Under the pieces are notes generated by a model. The model was not told the DNA's origin. It saw nothing but the letters and a program-made list of their open reading frames with translations, and searched no databases. Positions 26,009-34,521 of a DNA stretch of 64,000 bases are shown here, piece after piece. Position 1 is the stretch's first letter. Each line of letters starts with the position of its first letter. Made by a program: the position numbers and the translations under genes. This stretch comes from an uncultured Gammaproteobacteria bacterium. Lineage in GTDB: Bacteria; Pseudomonadota; Gammaproteobacteria; GCA-001735895. The stretch covers positions 133,045-197,044 of the forward strand of contig CAMYLU010000004.1 in the NCBI GenBank assembly GCA_947259485.1, read 5' to 3'.

Positions 26009-26971
26009 CTACAGATTATCTCTGCGGCCGGAAAAGTTGAAAAAAATGATTACCATGACCGCCGCGACGGTGCAACCTACGCCGAGTTCGATCAAAAGAA
26101 TTCCCAGGTGTTGGCCAGCGACAGGGTCGCCAGCTAAAACGTTGTAGTCAAGAAAGTTTCCGCCATTAAGCATGGTAACCACCCCGACACCGCCGTAAAG
26201 TAAAACACCGGCAGCAGAGAGCAATCTGACAAACGTCCGATTAACGACACGCCGTGCGGTGGGTAAACCGAATACCATGGCATAGAGTATTATCGCGGCG
26301 GCGAAGATCACTCCTGCCTGGAAACCACCACCGGGTCCGAAATCGCCGTGAAATTGAACGTAGAGCGCAAACAGAAGAATAAAAGGAATCAGTATTTTGG
26401 TCGTAATCCGCAGAATTAAATGCTGTTCATGCATTAAATAAAAGATGGAATCTGCCATGACTCTATGGATCCCGGATCGCCTCCCCACTCTCAAAAGTGC
26501 CAATACCCCTATGCCGGCAGTAAAGATAACGACTACTTCGCCAAAGGTATCGAAGCCTCTGTAGCTTGCAAGCACCGAGGTAACGATATTGGGTAAACCT
26601 GTTTCCTGCATTGAGTCGTTAATATAGCGTGGGGCAACATGCAGATGAATAGGCGCATCCGCGGAGCCAAAATACGGCATATCCAGCGTGCCGTAGATCA
26701 ACAGTCCGCCCGTAATAAAAACCACGACCAGGGCCCACATGGGCCTGTGGCGCTCGCTGTCCTCCGAGCGCCCGGTCAAGGTGACCGCTGTCAACATGAG
26801 CAAACTGGCGATACCCGCTCCCACTGACGCTTCCGTAAATGCCACGTCAACGGCATCCATGGCAACGAAAAAACTTGCAGATAACAGGCCAAAAATACCC
26901 GACAGCATGACTACCGCAAACAGATCCCGCATCCGCACAATGGCAACAGCGGTGATGATGAGGAAGATCAA
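26009..26971 (-). CDS. mrpB: Fused Mrp subunit: MrpA C-terminal (DUF4040/MbhE) part plus MrpB
   Basis: A 320-residue protein combining parts that in canonical Mrp systems are the C-terminus of MrpA and MrpB. Residues 1-75 resemble DUF4040/MbhD (MRDLFAVVMLSGIFGLLSASFFVAMDAVDVAFTEASVGAG), the middle resembles MbhE (FGEVVVIFTAGIGVLALLRV), and the end is MrpB (ILIPFILLFALYVQFHGDFGPGGGFQAGVI). A full MrpA is absent from this operon. The TTG at 26971 is the only standard start codon but has no ribosome binding site. A GGAGG sits ahead of an in-frame stretch VIETLVDF without ATG, so a non-standard start near 26998 is possible. Confidence 0.85.
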   Translation of the reverse strand: MIFLIITAVAIVRMRDLFAVVMLSGIFGLLSASFFVAMDAVDVAFTEASVGAGIASLLMLTAVTLTGRSEDSERHRPMWALVVVFITGGLLIYGTLDMPYFGSADAPIHLHVAPRYINDSMQETGLPNIVTSVLASYRGFDTFGEVVVIFTAGIGVLALLRVGRRSGIHRVMADSIFYLMHEQHLILRITTKILIPFILLFALYVQFHGDFGPGGGFQAGVIFAAAIILYAMVFGLPTARRVVNRTFVRLLSAAGVLLYGGVGVVTMLNGGNFLDYNVLAGDPVAGQHLGILLIELGVGCTVAAVMVIIFFNFSGRRDNL

Positions 26972-26985
26972 TAAGACAAAATCAA

Positions 26986-27327
26986 CTAGGGTTTCGATGA
27001 CTCTGTCCCTCCGTTGTTTTCATTCCTGTCCGACAGTGGCACGAGATGGTTCCGCAATGCCGCTTTGGCCAATGCATGGCTTGCGACAGGGCTGATAAAC
27101 AGGGTCATCACCAGGATCAGCAATAGCTTTATCTCCACGAGACCCTCAGGATTTTGCAGCATCAATCCGATTAAAATCAATCCCGCACCTAAAGTATCGG
27201 TCACGCCTACCGCGTGCATACGGGTATAAAAATCGGGCAACCGCATAATCCCAACCCCTCCGGATAAACAGAGAAAGCTCCCTAATAGCAAACACAAGGC
27301 ACTACTTATATCGACGATGAGTTCCAT
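26986..27327 (-). CDS. mrpG: Mrp antiporter subunit G
   Basis: A 113-residue protein with three helices and the MrpG/MnhG pattern GSFLCLSGGVGIMRLPDFYTRMHAVGVTDTLGAGLILIGL. It is a small structural subunit of the cation/proton antiporter. It overlaps the mrpF stop by one base at 27327, and its 3' end overlaps the next frame. Confidence 0.92.
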   Translation of the reverse strand: MELIVDISSALCLLLGSFLCLSGGVGIMRLPDFYTRMHAVGVTDTLGAGLILIGLMLQNPEGLVEIKLLLILVMTLFISPVASHALAKAALRNHLVPLSDRNENNGGTESSKP

Positions 27328-27620
27328 TATGATTCCTTTGTGGTTGACTCTGAATCGTGAGGATCATGCCTGAATACAGCGGAATCAGAAAAGTGCAACA
27401 CGCCAATGATGCTAATGAAGTTGATCAGGGCGTAAACGATAGCAATGTCCAGGAAATCCGGCCGTCCCATGACGAAGCCGAGAAGCGAAATGAGTAGCAC
27501 CGTCTTGGTACCGAACATGTTGACGGCGAGAATCCGGTCGTAGAGGGTAGGCCCGGTAATCCCTCGAATGATCCCCAGGATCATTACAACAAGAATGGCG
27601 ATAGTTGCCGCGATTAGCAT
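27327..27620 (-). CDS. mrpF: Mrp antiporter subunit F
   Basis: A 97-residue MrpF/MnhF protein with three helices and the family motif GPTLYDRILAVNMFGTKTVLLISL. I use the ATG at 27620, which overlaps the mrpE stop (TGATG), rather than a frame opening 18 bases further upstream inside mrpE. Confidence 0.9.
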   Translation of the reverse strand: MLIAATIAILVVMILGIIRGITGPTLYDRILAVNMFGTKTVLLISLLGFVMGRPDFLDIAIVYALINFISIIGVLHFSDSAVFRHDPHDSESTTKES

Positions 27621-28132
27621 CAGTCTTCCAGCCGGCATACCCGGCGATCCATTTCACCGGCTTGCAAAGCTGCAATATTTTCCCGCGATATTGCATGTAC
27701 TGTAATTTGATCACCCACCAGGTCTACCGCGACTGTGCCCGGCGTCAGGGTAATGGAGTTTGCGTAAATGACTTTTCCCATATCTGTCTTTTGATTGGCT
27801 TTGATCGTGGTAAGAACAGGGGAAATGGTCTCGTTACCAAGCCAAATATGCTTCACCACGGAAATGTTGGAGAGAATCATTTCTTTGGTAAGCCATAAAA
27901 AGTATCCGGGAATCTTCAACGTGAGGTGCAGTGGCTGGGATTCGTGGTCTACGACATCCATTCTATGGGCAATATATAGAACCAGGGCGATGGAGATTAA
28001 CCCAAGCGACAATATCAGCAACGTGTAATGACCAGAGTTCAGTAGCCAAAATACGCTTAGAGTCAGAAATAGGCTGATTGTGTGAGGCAATAAATTTGGC
28101 TTTTCAGGATCAGGCGATTTATTTTCTGGCAT
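27620..28132 (-). CDS. mrpE: Mrp antiporter subunit E, first gene of the operon
   Basis: A 170-residue MrpE/MnhE protein: two N-terminal helices (ISLFLTLSVFWLLNSG, LLILSLGLISIALVLYIAHRM) and a cytoplasmic domain with the family motif NSITLTPGTVAVDLVGDQITVHAI. It opens an eight-gene run on the minus strand (E, F, G, A-part/B, C, double D, small protein, D-like). The promoter should lie in the 28133-28385 region. Confidence 0.9.
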   Translation of the reverse strand: MPENKSPDPEKPNLLPHTISLFLTLSVFWLLNSGHYTLLILSLGLISIALVLYIAHRMDVVDHESQPLHLTLKIPGYFLWLTKEMILSNISVVKHIWLGNETISPVLTTIKANQKTDMGKVIYANSITLTPGTVAVDLVGDQITVHAISRENIAALQAGEMDRRVCRLED

Positions 28133-28456
28133 TTATAAAGACCCAACAAATATAACAGGATGATGCGCGCGCCATCATAGCTGGACTTGGTGTTTTATAG
28201 CAATAGCCAGCCGCAGTAGCATGGCTTATGAGGTATTACCCGAGGGGGAAAGCACTTTATCAAAAAAACCGATGCGATGTGCCGGGTTCAAACTAATTAC
28301 GCAGGACAGGGAACTGAATCCAGGTAACGACGGCAGGTAAATTACAGGCCACAGTACCCTTGCCGTAATCGGGAGAAGCAGGTCGTTAAAAGCCGGGTGC
28401 CCTGACGCATAACCCGGTTGATAAGGTACTAACGAATGCCGCTGTTTCGAGCAGGG
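28133..28456. other. Intergenic region upstream of the Mrp operon
   Basis: About 320 bases without a credible gene. It must hold the promoter of the Mrp operon on its left side and the 3' end of the dsbB transcript on its right side (hairpin at 28386-28420). I see no repeat, RNA gene or riboswitch-like fold in the remainder. Confidence 0.6.
28386..28420 (-). terminator. Likely terminator of the mttB-to-dsbB operon
   Basis: On the minus strand a GC-rich 6-bp stem (CCGGGT with ACCCGG) and a 13-base loop are followed by CTTTTAA. It lies about 40 bases after the dsbB stop, where a terminator is expected. Confidence 0.45.
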
Positions 28457-28960
28457 CTAATCGAGCCAGCTGGCAATGAAAACTGCCGCGCTCGTTATCA
28501 ACATCAGAGCCGAAATTACCACCAGGGACTCGGCCATTGTTATATCGAATATTATTAACGGAGTATAACCACAGGAGGTCTGCACCTCGAACAGCGACGG
28601 AATCCATTTATCCAGTGCAAACCATGCCGGCATCCCGAGATCCATGTCGCAGTCTCCGAAGATCCACCCACGCTCGACTGCGAGAACCTTCCAGCTGCGT
28701 TCCAGTAAACCGACCATGATACCGACATTCAGGAAATGCAATATTCGCGTGGCGATTATCGAGTTTGTGCAAAAAATCGCGACCATTGCCAGCAGCGTGA
28801 AGGCGACAACCCAGATGCGGACGTGAATACACAACACACAGGGCCACTCATCGAGAACATACTGGTAATAGAGCGCCCCGCATTCCAGGGCAACGCCTGT
28901 CAGTATTAGCGCAGCCCAGTAGCGGCGTTGCGTGCTCAGGTTAAGCAGAAGTTCCTTCAT
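28457..28960 (-). CDS. dsbB: Disulfide bond formation protein DsbB
   Basis: A four-helix inner-membrane protein of 167 residues that reoxidises DsbA and passes electrons to quinones. Both cysteine pairs are present: C41/C44 in PCVLC and C103/C129 in the second periplasmic loop. It follows the M24 hydrolase gene by 14 bases on the same strand, an unusual neighbour that is probably just read-through, since no dsbA is nearby. Confidence 0.9.
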   Translation of the reverse strand: MKELLLNLSTQRRYWAALILTGVALECGALYYQYVLDEWPCVLCIHVRIWVVAFTLLAMVAIFCTNSIIATRILHFLNVGIMVGLLERSWKVLAVERGWIFGDCDMDLGMPAWFALDKWIPSLFEVQTSCGYTPLIIFDITMAESLVVISALMLITSAAVFIASWLD

Positions 28961-28974
28961 CGCAAAGTACTCAT

Positions 28975-30141
28975 TTAAGTGATCACGGGCAGTTCGGCAG
29001 CAGCGCGTTTACTTAGCATTTCTGCACCTGATTCCGTAATCAGGATATTCTCCTCGTGCACCATCAACTTACCCGGTTCAAATTCCATGCCCGGCTCGAG
29101 CGTGATTACCATGCCTGCTTCCAGCGGTGTGTGATCGTTTTCCGTGAGCGAGGGCCATTCGGTCAGCTGGGAACCGAGCCCGTGTCCCATGCGACCGACA
29201 TCATTGCCTCGTGCGCCGCCGGCTTCAAGTATCGACCACATCGCCTGCCAGACGTCGGTCGTGGTGGCGCCGGGCCTGGCGGCCGCGAAGCCTGCATCGG
29301 TGCTCCTGAAAACCGTCTCGTAGGCCCGACAGGTTTTAGCGGGGACATGGCCGAAGGCGTAGTTGCGGTCGAAATCACAGAAATAGCCGTCAAAAACGGT
29401 GCCGGTGTCTATGATCAGTATGTCTCCATCCTCGAGTATCCGATCGGTTGGGCCCATGATGATATCTCCATAACCGTCCGGACCCGAAGCGGAGACGATA
29501 TAGGGCGTATGATCAGCGCCACGATCGAGCAAGTCCTTACGCATGCTACACAGAATTTCGCGTTCACTTTGGCCCAGGCGTGCAAATCCTGGTAGCGCAT
29601 TGAAACTGTCCGAGGCCAGTTCGCAAACGTAGCGTATCTTTTCAACCTCGGCCGTGGATTTCTTGCTGCAGAGCTTGAGCATGAGTTCTGCACAATCGAC
29701 CAGTTCCAGGTCAGTTAGTTCGGTTTCGAGATGGCGGTAATCACGAGCCGGCATGCGTAAGTAACTCTCTTTACCGAGCGTCATTCCCAGGCGACCGAAT
29801 CTCCTGGGTAATTCTGTAATGGTCGAAAGCAGTAACGAAATGCCGTCATCCTGCGGTTGCGGTGAAGACCAACTGCGGATGTCGTCGATCCAGCTTTGCT
29901 GCATTCCGGCGACACCAATGGTCGGGATCACGGCGATCGGCTTGCCCGTCAGAGGGATCAACAGGAACCAGGGGCGGGTCGGGCTCTGCCAGAACTGTGT
30001 CAGGAATCCGCTGAAGTAACGCACATGGGCCTCGGTTGTGAGCAACATCATGTCGATTTCATCGGCACGCATTAATTGTTGCGCACGTTCGGTTCTAGCT
30101 TCGAATTCGCTTTGCGCAAATCCGCGTGGTGGTTTAGGCAT
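28975..30141 (-). CDS. M24-family metallohydrolase (creatinase/Xaa-Pro peptidase-like)
   Basis: A 388-residue pita-bread enzyme with a creatinase-type N-terminal domain and a complete dinuclear metal site: D245, D256, H320, E349 and E363 in the stretches LIIDTG, YFCDFDRNYAFG, GHGLG, TLEPG and VHEEN. Relatives include Xaa-Pro dipeptidases, creatinase and the ectoine hydrolase DoeA. The start is two bases after the PLP lyase gene, so the two are tightly coupled. Because the operon also encodes a demethylating dehydrogenase, hydrolysis of a C-N bond in a small osmolyte-like compound is more likely than peptide cleavage, but the substrate is unknown. Confidence 0.82.
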   Translation of the reverse strand: MPKPPRGFAQSEFEARTERAQQLMRADEIDMMLLTTEAHVRYFSGFLTQFWQSPTRPWFLLIPLTGKPIAVIPTIGVAGMQQSWIDDIRSWSSPQPQDDGISLLLSTITELPRRFGRLGMTLGKESYLRMPARDYRHLETELTDLELVDCAELMLKLCSKKSTAEVEKIRYVCELASDSFNALPGFARLGQSEREILCSMRKDLLDRGADHTPYIVSASGPDGYGDIIMGPTDRILEDGDILIIDTGTVFDGYFCDFDRNYAFGHVPAKTCRAYETVFRSTDAGFAAARPGATTTDVWQAMWSILEAGGARGNDVGRMGHGLGSQLTEWPSLTENDHTPLEAGMVITLEPGMEFEPGKLMVHEENILITESGAEMLSKRAAAELPVIT

Positions 30142-30143
30142 TA

Positions 30144-31328
30144 TCAGGCTGCCACGAGCTTCTGGTAGAGTTCAGGATCGGTTGCGCCTTCGGTGCCGAT
30201 GATGAAAACCAGGCTGGATTCATCGAGACCGAGTTTCGCCGACATTGTATCGTCAGCGCGAGCTGCAATGAGTGCCGCGATTCCTGCTACTGCTGACTCA
30301 CCGGCTTCAATTGCCGGATCGCCTTGTGCAAGTAAGCGCATACAGGGAGCGATGGAGTCTTCACTCACGGTCATAAAATCGTTGACGCCGGGTTCGAGGA
30401 TTTCCCAGGCCAGTAGCGAGACTTCACCGCAGGCCAGTCCCGCCATCAAGGTTTCGAGATCACCCTCGACGGTGACCGGTTTGCCTGCAGTTGCGGATTG
30501 TTGCAGGCAATTCGCCTGTTCCGGTTCGACCACAATAAATCGTGGCCGACTGGGGCCCCATAATTCCCAGAAATAAGCGCATACCGCGGCGGCCAACCCA
30601 CCTACGCCGCCCTGTATAAAGACGTGGGTTGGAATGGAACCCTGCATTTGTTCAACAGCCTCGGCCAGCATAACCGTATAGCCAAGCGCCACGTCTCGTG
30701 GAATATCCATGTAACCTGGATAGCTGGTATCAGATACGATTATGCGACCGTGAGTCCGGGCTTCCTTGTCAGCCTGTTTAATAGAATCATCATAATTGCC
30801 CGTAATGCGGATAACCTCGGCGCCAAAGGCTTCCATCGCCTGTTGGCGCCCCACGGAAACATCACGATGGATGTAGATTACACAGCGACAGCCGAACATT
30901 TGACAACCCCAGGCCACCGAACGCCCGTGATTGCCATCGGTAGCACAACTAATCACGATGTCATGAGTGATCGATTGATAGGTATTGTCGAGCAGCTCCT
31001 CGATTTGTGCGTTTTTACCAGTGGCCTCGAAAATTCGCGCCTGTAGCTGCCGTGCCACGGCATAAGCGCCGCCAAGCGCCTTGAAACTCTTTAAATGAAA
31101 ACGCAGTGCTTCATCCTTGTAAAAGATTCCGCGCACACCGATTTCCTGCGCGAGTGCGTCAAGCTGGTAAAGTGGAGTTGCCTGATATCCTGGCCAGCGC
31201 GAAATCTCGTTAAACGCCTGGCGTGATTTTTCTAGACTCGCTATGTCAAGCAACCCGGATGGATAAGCAGCATCGACTGCTGCTGCGGTGTTGGCATAGT
31301 GGCTCAATTTTGCTGGAATAGTTGGCAT
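30144..31328 (-). CDS. Diaminopropionate ammonia-lyase-like PLP enzyme
   Basis: A 394-residue fold-type II PLP enzyme. The lysine motif SFKALGGAYAV (K83) and the later DGNHGRSVAWG and GGVGGLAAAV are characteristic of 2,3-diaminopropionate ammonia-lyases (YgeX/DpaL), which make pyruvate and ammonia. It is directly upstream of the M24 hydrolase gene. A pairing of hydrolase and ammonia-lyase recalls ectoine degradation, where an M24 enzyme (DoeA/EutD) and a PLP enzyme (EutB) occur together, but no other ectoine genes are here. True substrate unknown. Confidence 0.8.
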   Translation of the reverse strand: MPTIPAKLSHYANTAAAVDAAYPSGLLDIASLEKSRQAFNEISRWPGYQATPLYQLDALAQEIGVRGIFYKDEALRFHLKSFKALGGAYAVARQLQARIFEATGKNAQIEELLDNTYQSITHDIVISCATDGNHGRSVAWGCQMFGCRCVIYIHRDVSVGRQQAMEAFGAEVIRITGNYDDSIKQADKEARTHGRIIVSDTSYPGYMDIPRDVALGYTVMLAEAVEQMQGSIPTHVFIQGGVGGLAAAVCAYFWELWGPSRPRFIVVEPEQANCLQQSATAGKPVTVEGDLETLMAGLACGEVSLLAWEILEPGVNDFMTVSEDSIAPCMRLLAQGDPAIEAGESAVAGIAALIAARADDTMSAKLGLDESSLVFIIGTEGATDPELYQKLVAA

Positions 31329-31432
31329 CTGTTGTCGATTACCCGGAAAGCGCCAAGTCTACCGAAATGCCAACAGGAATAAAGCTGGAAATACCTGCTT
31401 TACAGCGAGATCAGCGAGTTCGGGATGTGTAA

Positions 31433-32020
31433 CTAGCTCGCGTTGCCGTAACGGGCAACCTGCTCGGGATCGTTGATCCTCGGTTGTGACAGAACCCGTC
31501 GCAGGACAGGATCGAAGAACTCCAGGGGCTCGGAATCATAATCGGGGTCAAAGCAGTTCTGGTCATAGTCATGACAAAAATCGATGGCATCCTGGTACCA
31601 GGGATTATCTTTAAACATCTCGCGAGCGTTTCGGTCACCACCACAATGATGCGCGTAGTAGTACATTTGAAACACACCATGATGTTTTATGATCCAGTAG
31701 ATTTTTTCCGATACGAAGGGTCGTAATATCGCGGCTGCCATTTCACTATGCGAGTAGGGAGCCAGGTCGTCGCCGATATCATGTAACAGTACCGCGATAA
31801 TCATTTCGTCCGCTTCACCGGCACGAAATGCGCGGGTTGCGCCCTGCAGGCTGTGTTCGAGGCGATTAATCCTGTAACCAGATAAGCTGTGTTCGAGCTT
31901 GCGCAGGCTATCCAGTATACGATCGGGGAGGCCGGCCTTGTACTCGTCTTCCAGCTGGTCGAGAAACTCGTATTCTTCACGGGTGCCATCTTCCATGCGA
32001 GTAAAGTTGACAGTTTTCAT
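31433..32020 (-). CDS. HD-domain protein resembling PhnZ/TmpB diiron oxygenases
   Basis: A 195-residue HD-domain protein. It has LEHSLQGA (H56), LLHDIGDDL (H80, D81), SHSE (H91) and IIKHHG (H113/H114), then acidic residues near D151-D158, which reproduces the spacing of the metal ligands of PhnZ, a mixed-valence diiron oxygenase of about 190 residues. The LEHSLQ-A-A-AG-DE segment is closer to PhnZ/TmpB than to HD phosphohydrolases. TmpB makes glycine betaine from a hydroxylated phosphonate, which would fit the next gene, a betaine-type demethylase. This functional link is inference; a plain HD hydrolase is the alternative. Confidence 0.65.
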   Translation of the reverse strand: MKTVNFTRMEDGTREEYEFLDQLEDEYKAGLPDRILDSLRKLEHSLSGYRINRLEHSLQGATRAFRAGEADEMIIAVLLHDIGDDLAPYSHSEMAAAILRPFVSEKIYWIIKHHGVFQMYYYAHHCGGDRNAREMFKDNPWYQDAIDFCHDYDQNCFDPDYDSEPLEFFDPVLRRVLSQPRINDPEQVARYGNAS

Positions 32021-32071
32021 CGGTGTCTCCCGGTGGGACGCGTTTATTGGACAACCATCATATCGCAGGCC

Positions 32072-34486
32072 CTAGCTACGCAGCAATTCGTTACCCGGAT
32101 CGTAAGCTGCATCCATTTCGATATGGGCACAACGGCTGCCGATCGAAGTATCAACTGTCACCTCCAGCCTGGCGCTGATTTTGGCGGGATCCAGGTAAGC
32201 GAAAGCGATACTTTTACCGATACGATGGCCATAGGCTCCTCCAGTGGTCAACCCGATTAATTCACCGTTGTGATAGACCGCTTCATTGCCATAACACTCG
32301 CAGCTAACATCATCATCAAACACCAGGTAGGCAAGCTCGATCGCATAACCGTCCTGCTGTCGTTGCTTCAAATTTTCACAGCCGATAAATTCACGGCTGG
32401 TATCGATGAAACGATCCATGCCCGCCTCGAAACCACTGATTTCCTCGGTAAACTCGTTACCGTAAGCACGATACATCTTTTCCATGCGCATCGAGTTGAA
32501 TGCATAACCACCGAAATTCCGAATACCGATGGGTTCCGCCTTGCGCCACATCGAGTCGTAAATCGACAATAGTTGGTAAGCAGGCATATGCAGCTCGTAA
32601 CCCAGTTCACCGGCGTAAGAAACCCTCAGGACGCGTACCATCGCGCTGTCGATCTGGATTTCGCGTGCGCACAACCACGGGAAAGCGGCGTTTGATAAAT
32701 CTTCCTCGGTCATCTGCTGCAGTATCTCGCGCGAGTTGGGCCCGGTAATCAACAGCGATGAAAACTCTTCGGTAACATTTTTGATGCTGACATCGAAATC
32801 AGCGGCATTTGCCTGCATCCAGTGTAAATCCTTGTGTTCGGAAGCAATTGCCGACACCAGGTAAAAGTGGTTTTCACCGAGTCGGGTAATCGACATTTCA
32901 CACATGATGCCGCCTTCAGGCGCATGGAACAGGCTCAGGCCAATGCGTCCAACTTGGGGTAGTTTATTACACGAGAGCCGGTCCAGAAACGCCTCGGCAT
33001 CGGCGCCGCTAATTTCATACTTGGCGGCGCCTGATATGTCTATTACGCCAGCCGACTCCTGCACCGCCTTGCATTCCTCGGCAATAACCGCATGCGCCTC
33101 GCTATGCGACCAGCTTAACGACTCACGACGCACTGCGTCCGTCTGAAACCACAATACCTTTTCATAACCCTGTACCGCGCCGTGCACCGCGCCATGCTCG
33201 AGCAGGCGCGTAAACAGGGGGCTGGTCCGCATTGGCCGACCATGGGGTCGATTGTCGTTGGGAGCCCCTACCGCGTACATCGCCTCGTAGGATTCGATTG
33301 CCCTGATAGTGCAATACTTTTTGTCGGCCCAGTCGCCGAATCGACGCGTATCGAGCGGTGCCATGTTGATTTCAGTCTGGCCATACTTCATCCACTGCGC
33401 CATGTACTTGCCGATGCCACCCTGGGCGATACCGATGCTGGCGCCGCACAGGTTCCAGAAGTTACGCAGACCGGCAACCGGTCCTGCCAGGATGTTATCG
33501 TCGGGTGTATGGGTAATCGGCCCATTGACAATCGATTTGACGCCAACCTCCTCAAATTTAGGTGTTAATTCGAAGCAGCGCTCGAGAAAGGGCATCAGCA
33601 CGTCGAGATTCGGCTCGAATAGCTCGCGGTCAAAGGCCCAGTCCATGCCCTCGAGTGCCCACGGGCGCGAACCCCACATTTCATAAGGCCCGACCAGAAA
33701 ACCGAGACCTTCCTGGCGAATATAGGCCGAGCTATAGGAGTCGCGGCATACCGGTAATTCCCAGCCCAGAGCTTCGATATCGGGGTGCTTTTCGGTGACG
33801 AGATATTGATGTTCGAGATTGATCAGCGGCACATTGATCCCGACCATGGCGCCGATTTCACGCGCAAAACAGCCGGCAGCATTGACCACGTGCTCAGCCA
33901 CGATTGTCCCTTTGTCGGTAACGACCTCCCATTCGCCGGAGCGCAATTCGTTAATTTCAGTAACGCGCGTGAAGCGATAAATCTCGGCTCCCTTATCGCG
34001 TGCCAGTTTGGATAGCGGCATGACCACCGACGTGGGATCAACATGACCATCGTTCGGAGTACTGGCGATGACGCGGGCGCTGTCGAAATTCATGAACGGA
34101 TTGAGCTTTTGCGCTTCTTCCTTGGTGACGATATTGAATTCAAAACCGACATTTTTGGAGCGACTTTCTAGATTCCTGAACCATTCCTCTTCGACCCGGG
34201 TAAATCCCTGGCGGATACTGCCGGTTTGATGGAAGCTCGATTTATCGCCAGTCTCCTCGGGCAGGATTTCGTTGTAGAGCTTGATCGTGTAGTTATGAAT
34301 TTGCGATACCGTGTGATTACCAATAAAATTCGAGCATAGTCCAGCCGCATGCCAGGTTGATCCGCTGGTGAGCTCACCTTTCTCGACCAGTACCACATCG
34401 TTCCAACTTTCCCGGGTCAGGTGGTACAACAGGTTCACCCCGAGTGAACCACCCCCGATAACGACGACTCTGGCATGACTTTTCAT
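32072..34486 (-). CDS. FAD-GcvT dehydrogenase, dimethylglycine/sarcosine dehydrogenase family
   Basis: An 804-residue two-part enzyme. The N-terminal half is a DAO-type FAD domain with VVVIGGGSLG (residues 7-16) and GSTWHAAGL, where H46 is the position of covalent FAD attachment in dimethylglycine dehydrogenase. The C-terminal half (from about 430) is a GcvT-like folate-binding domain. Such enzymes oxidise N-methyl groups and load formaldehyde onto tetrahydrofolate. The gene follows the mttB-like gene by 35 bases, and a folate enzyme gene (5-formyl-THF cyclo-ligase) is in the divergent operon, supporting C1 transfer to folate. Confidence 0.85.
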   Translation of the reverse strand: MKSHARVVVIGGGSLGVNLLYHLTRESWNDVVLVEKGELTSGSTWHAAGLCSNFIGNHTVSQIHNYTIKLYNEILPEETGDKSSFHQTGSIRQGFTRVEEEWFRNLESRSKNVGFEFNIVTKEEAQKLNPFMNFDSARVIASTPNDGHVDPTSVVMPLSKLARDKGAEIYRFTRVTEINELRSGEWEVVTDKGTIVAEHVVNAAGCFAREIGAMVGINVPLINLEHQYLVTEKHPDIEALGWELPVCRDSYSSAYIRQEGLGFLVGPYEMWGSRPWALEGMDWAFDRELFEPNLDVLMPFLERCFELTPKFEEVGVKSIVNGPITHTPDDNILAGPVAGLRNFWNLCGASIGIAQGGIGKYMAQWMKYGQTEINMAPLDTRRFGDWADKKYCTIRAIESYEAMYAVGAPNDNRPHGRPMRTSPLFTRLLEHGAVHGAVQGYEKVLWFQTDAVRRESLSWSHSEAHAVIAEECKAVQESAGVIDISGAAKYEISGADAEAFLDRLSCNKLPQVGRIGLSLFHAPEGGIMCEMSITRLGENHFYLVSAIASEHKDLHWMQANAADFDVSIKNVTEEFSSLLITGPNSREILQQMTEEDLSNAAFPWLCAREIQIDSAMVRVLRVSYAGELGYELHMPAYQLLSIYDSMWRKAEPIGIRNFGGYAFNSMRMEKMYRAYGNEFTEEISGFEAGMDRFIDTSREFIGCENLKQRQQDGYAIELAYLVFDDDVSCECYGNEAVYHNGELIGLTTGGAYGHRIGKSIAFAYLDPAKISARLEVTVDTSIGSRCAHIEMDAAYDPGNELLRS

Positions 34487-34521
34487 CTGGCTATTCCTTC
34501 TATAAATTCGTTAGAAATGGT

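Noticed and set aside
28133-28385. Possible small RNA or gene upstream of the Mrp operon
   Set aside because: No open frame with a ribosome binding site, tRNA-like fold or riboswitch pattern could be supported.
28975-30141. M24 protein as the DMSP lyase DddP
   Set aside because: DddP is also an M24-fold protein, but the sequence here is shorter and does not show the DddP pattern; it fits creatinase/Xaa-Pro type enzymes better.
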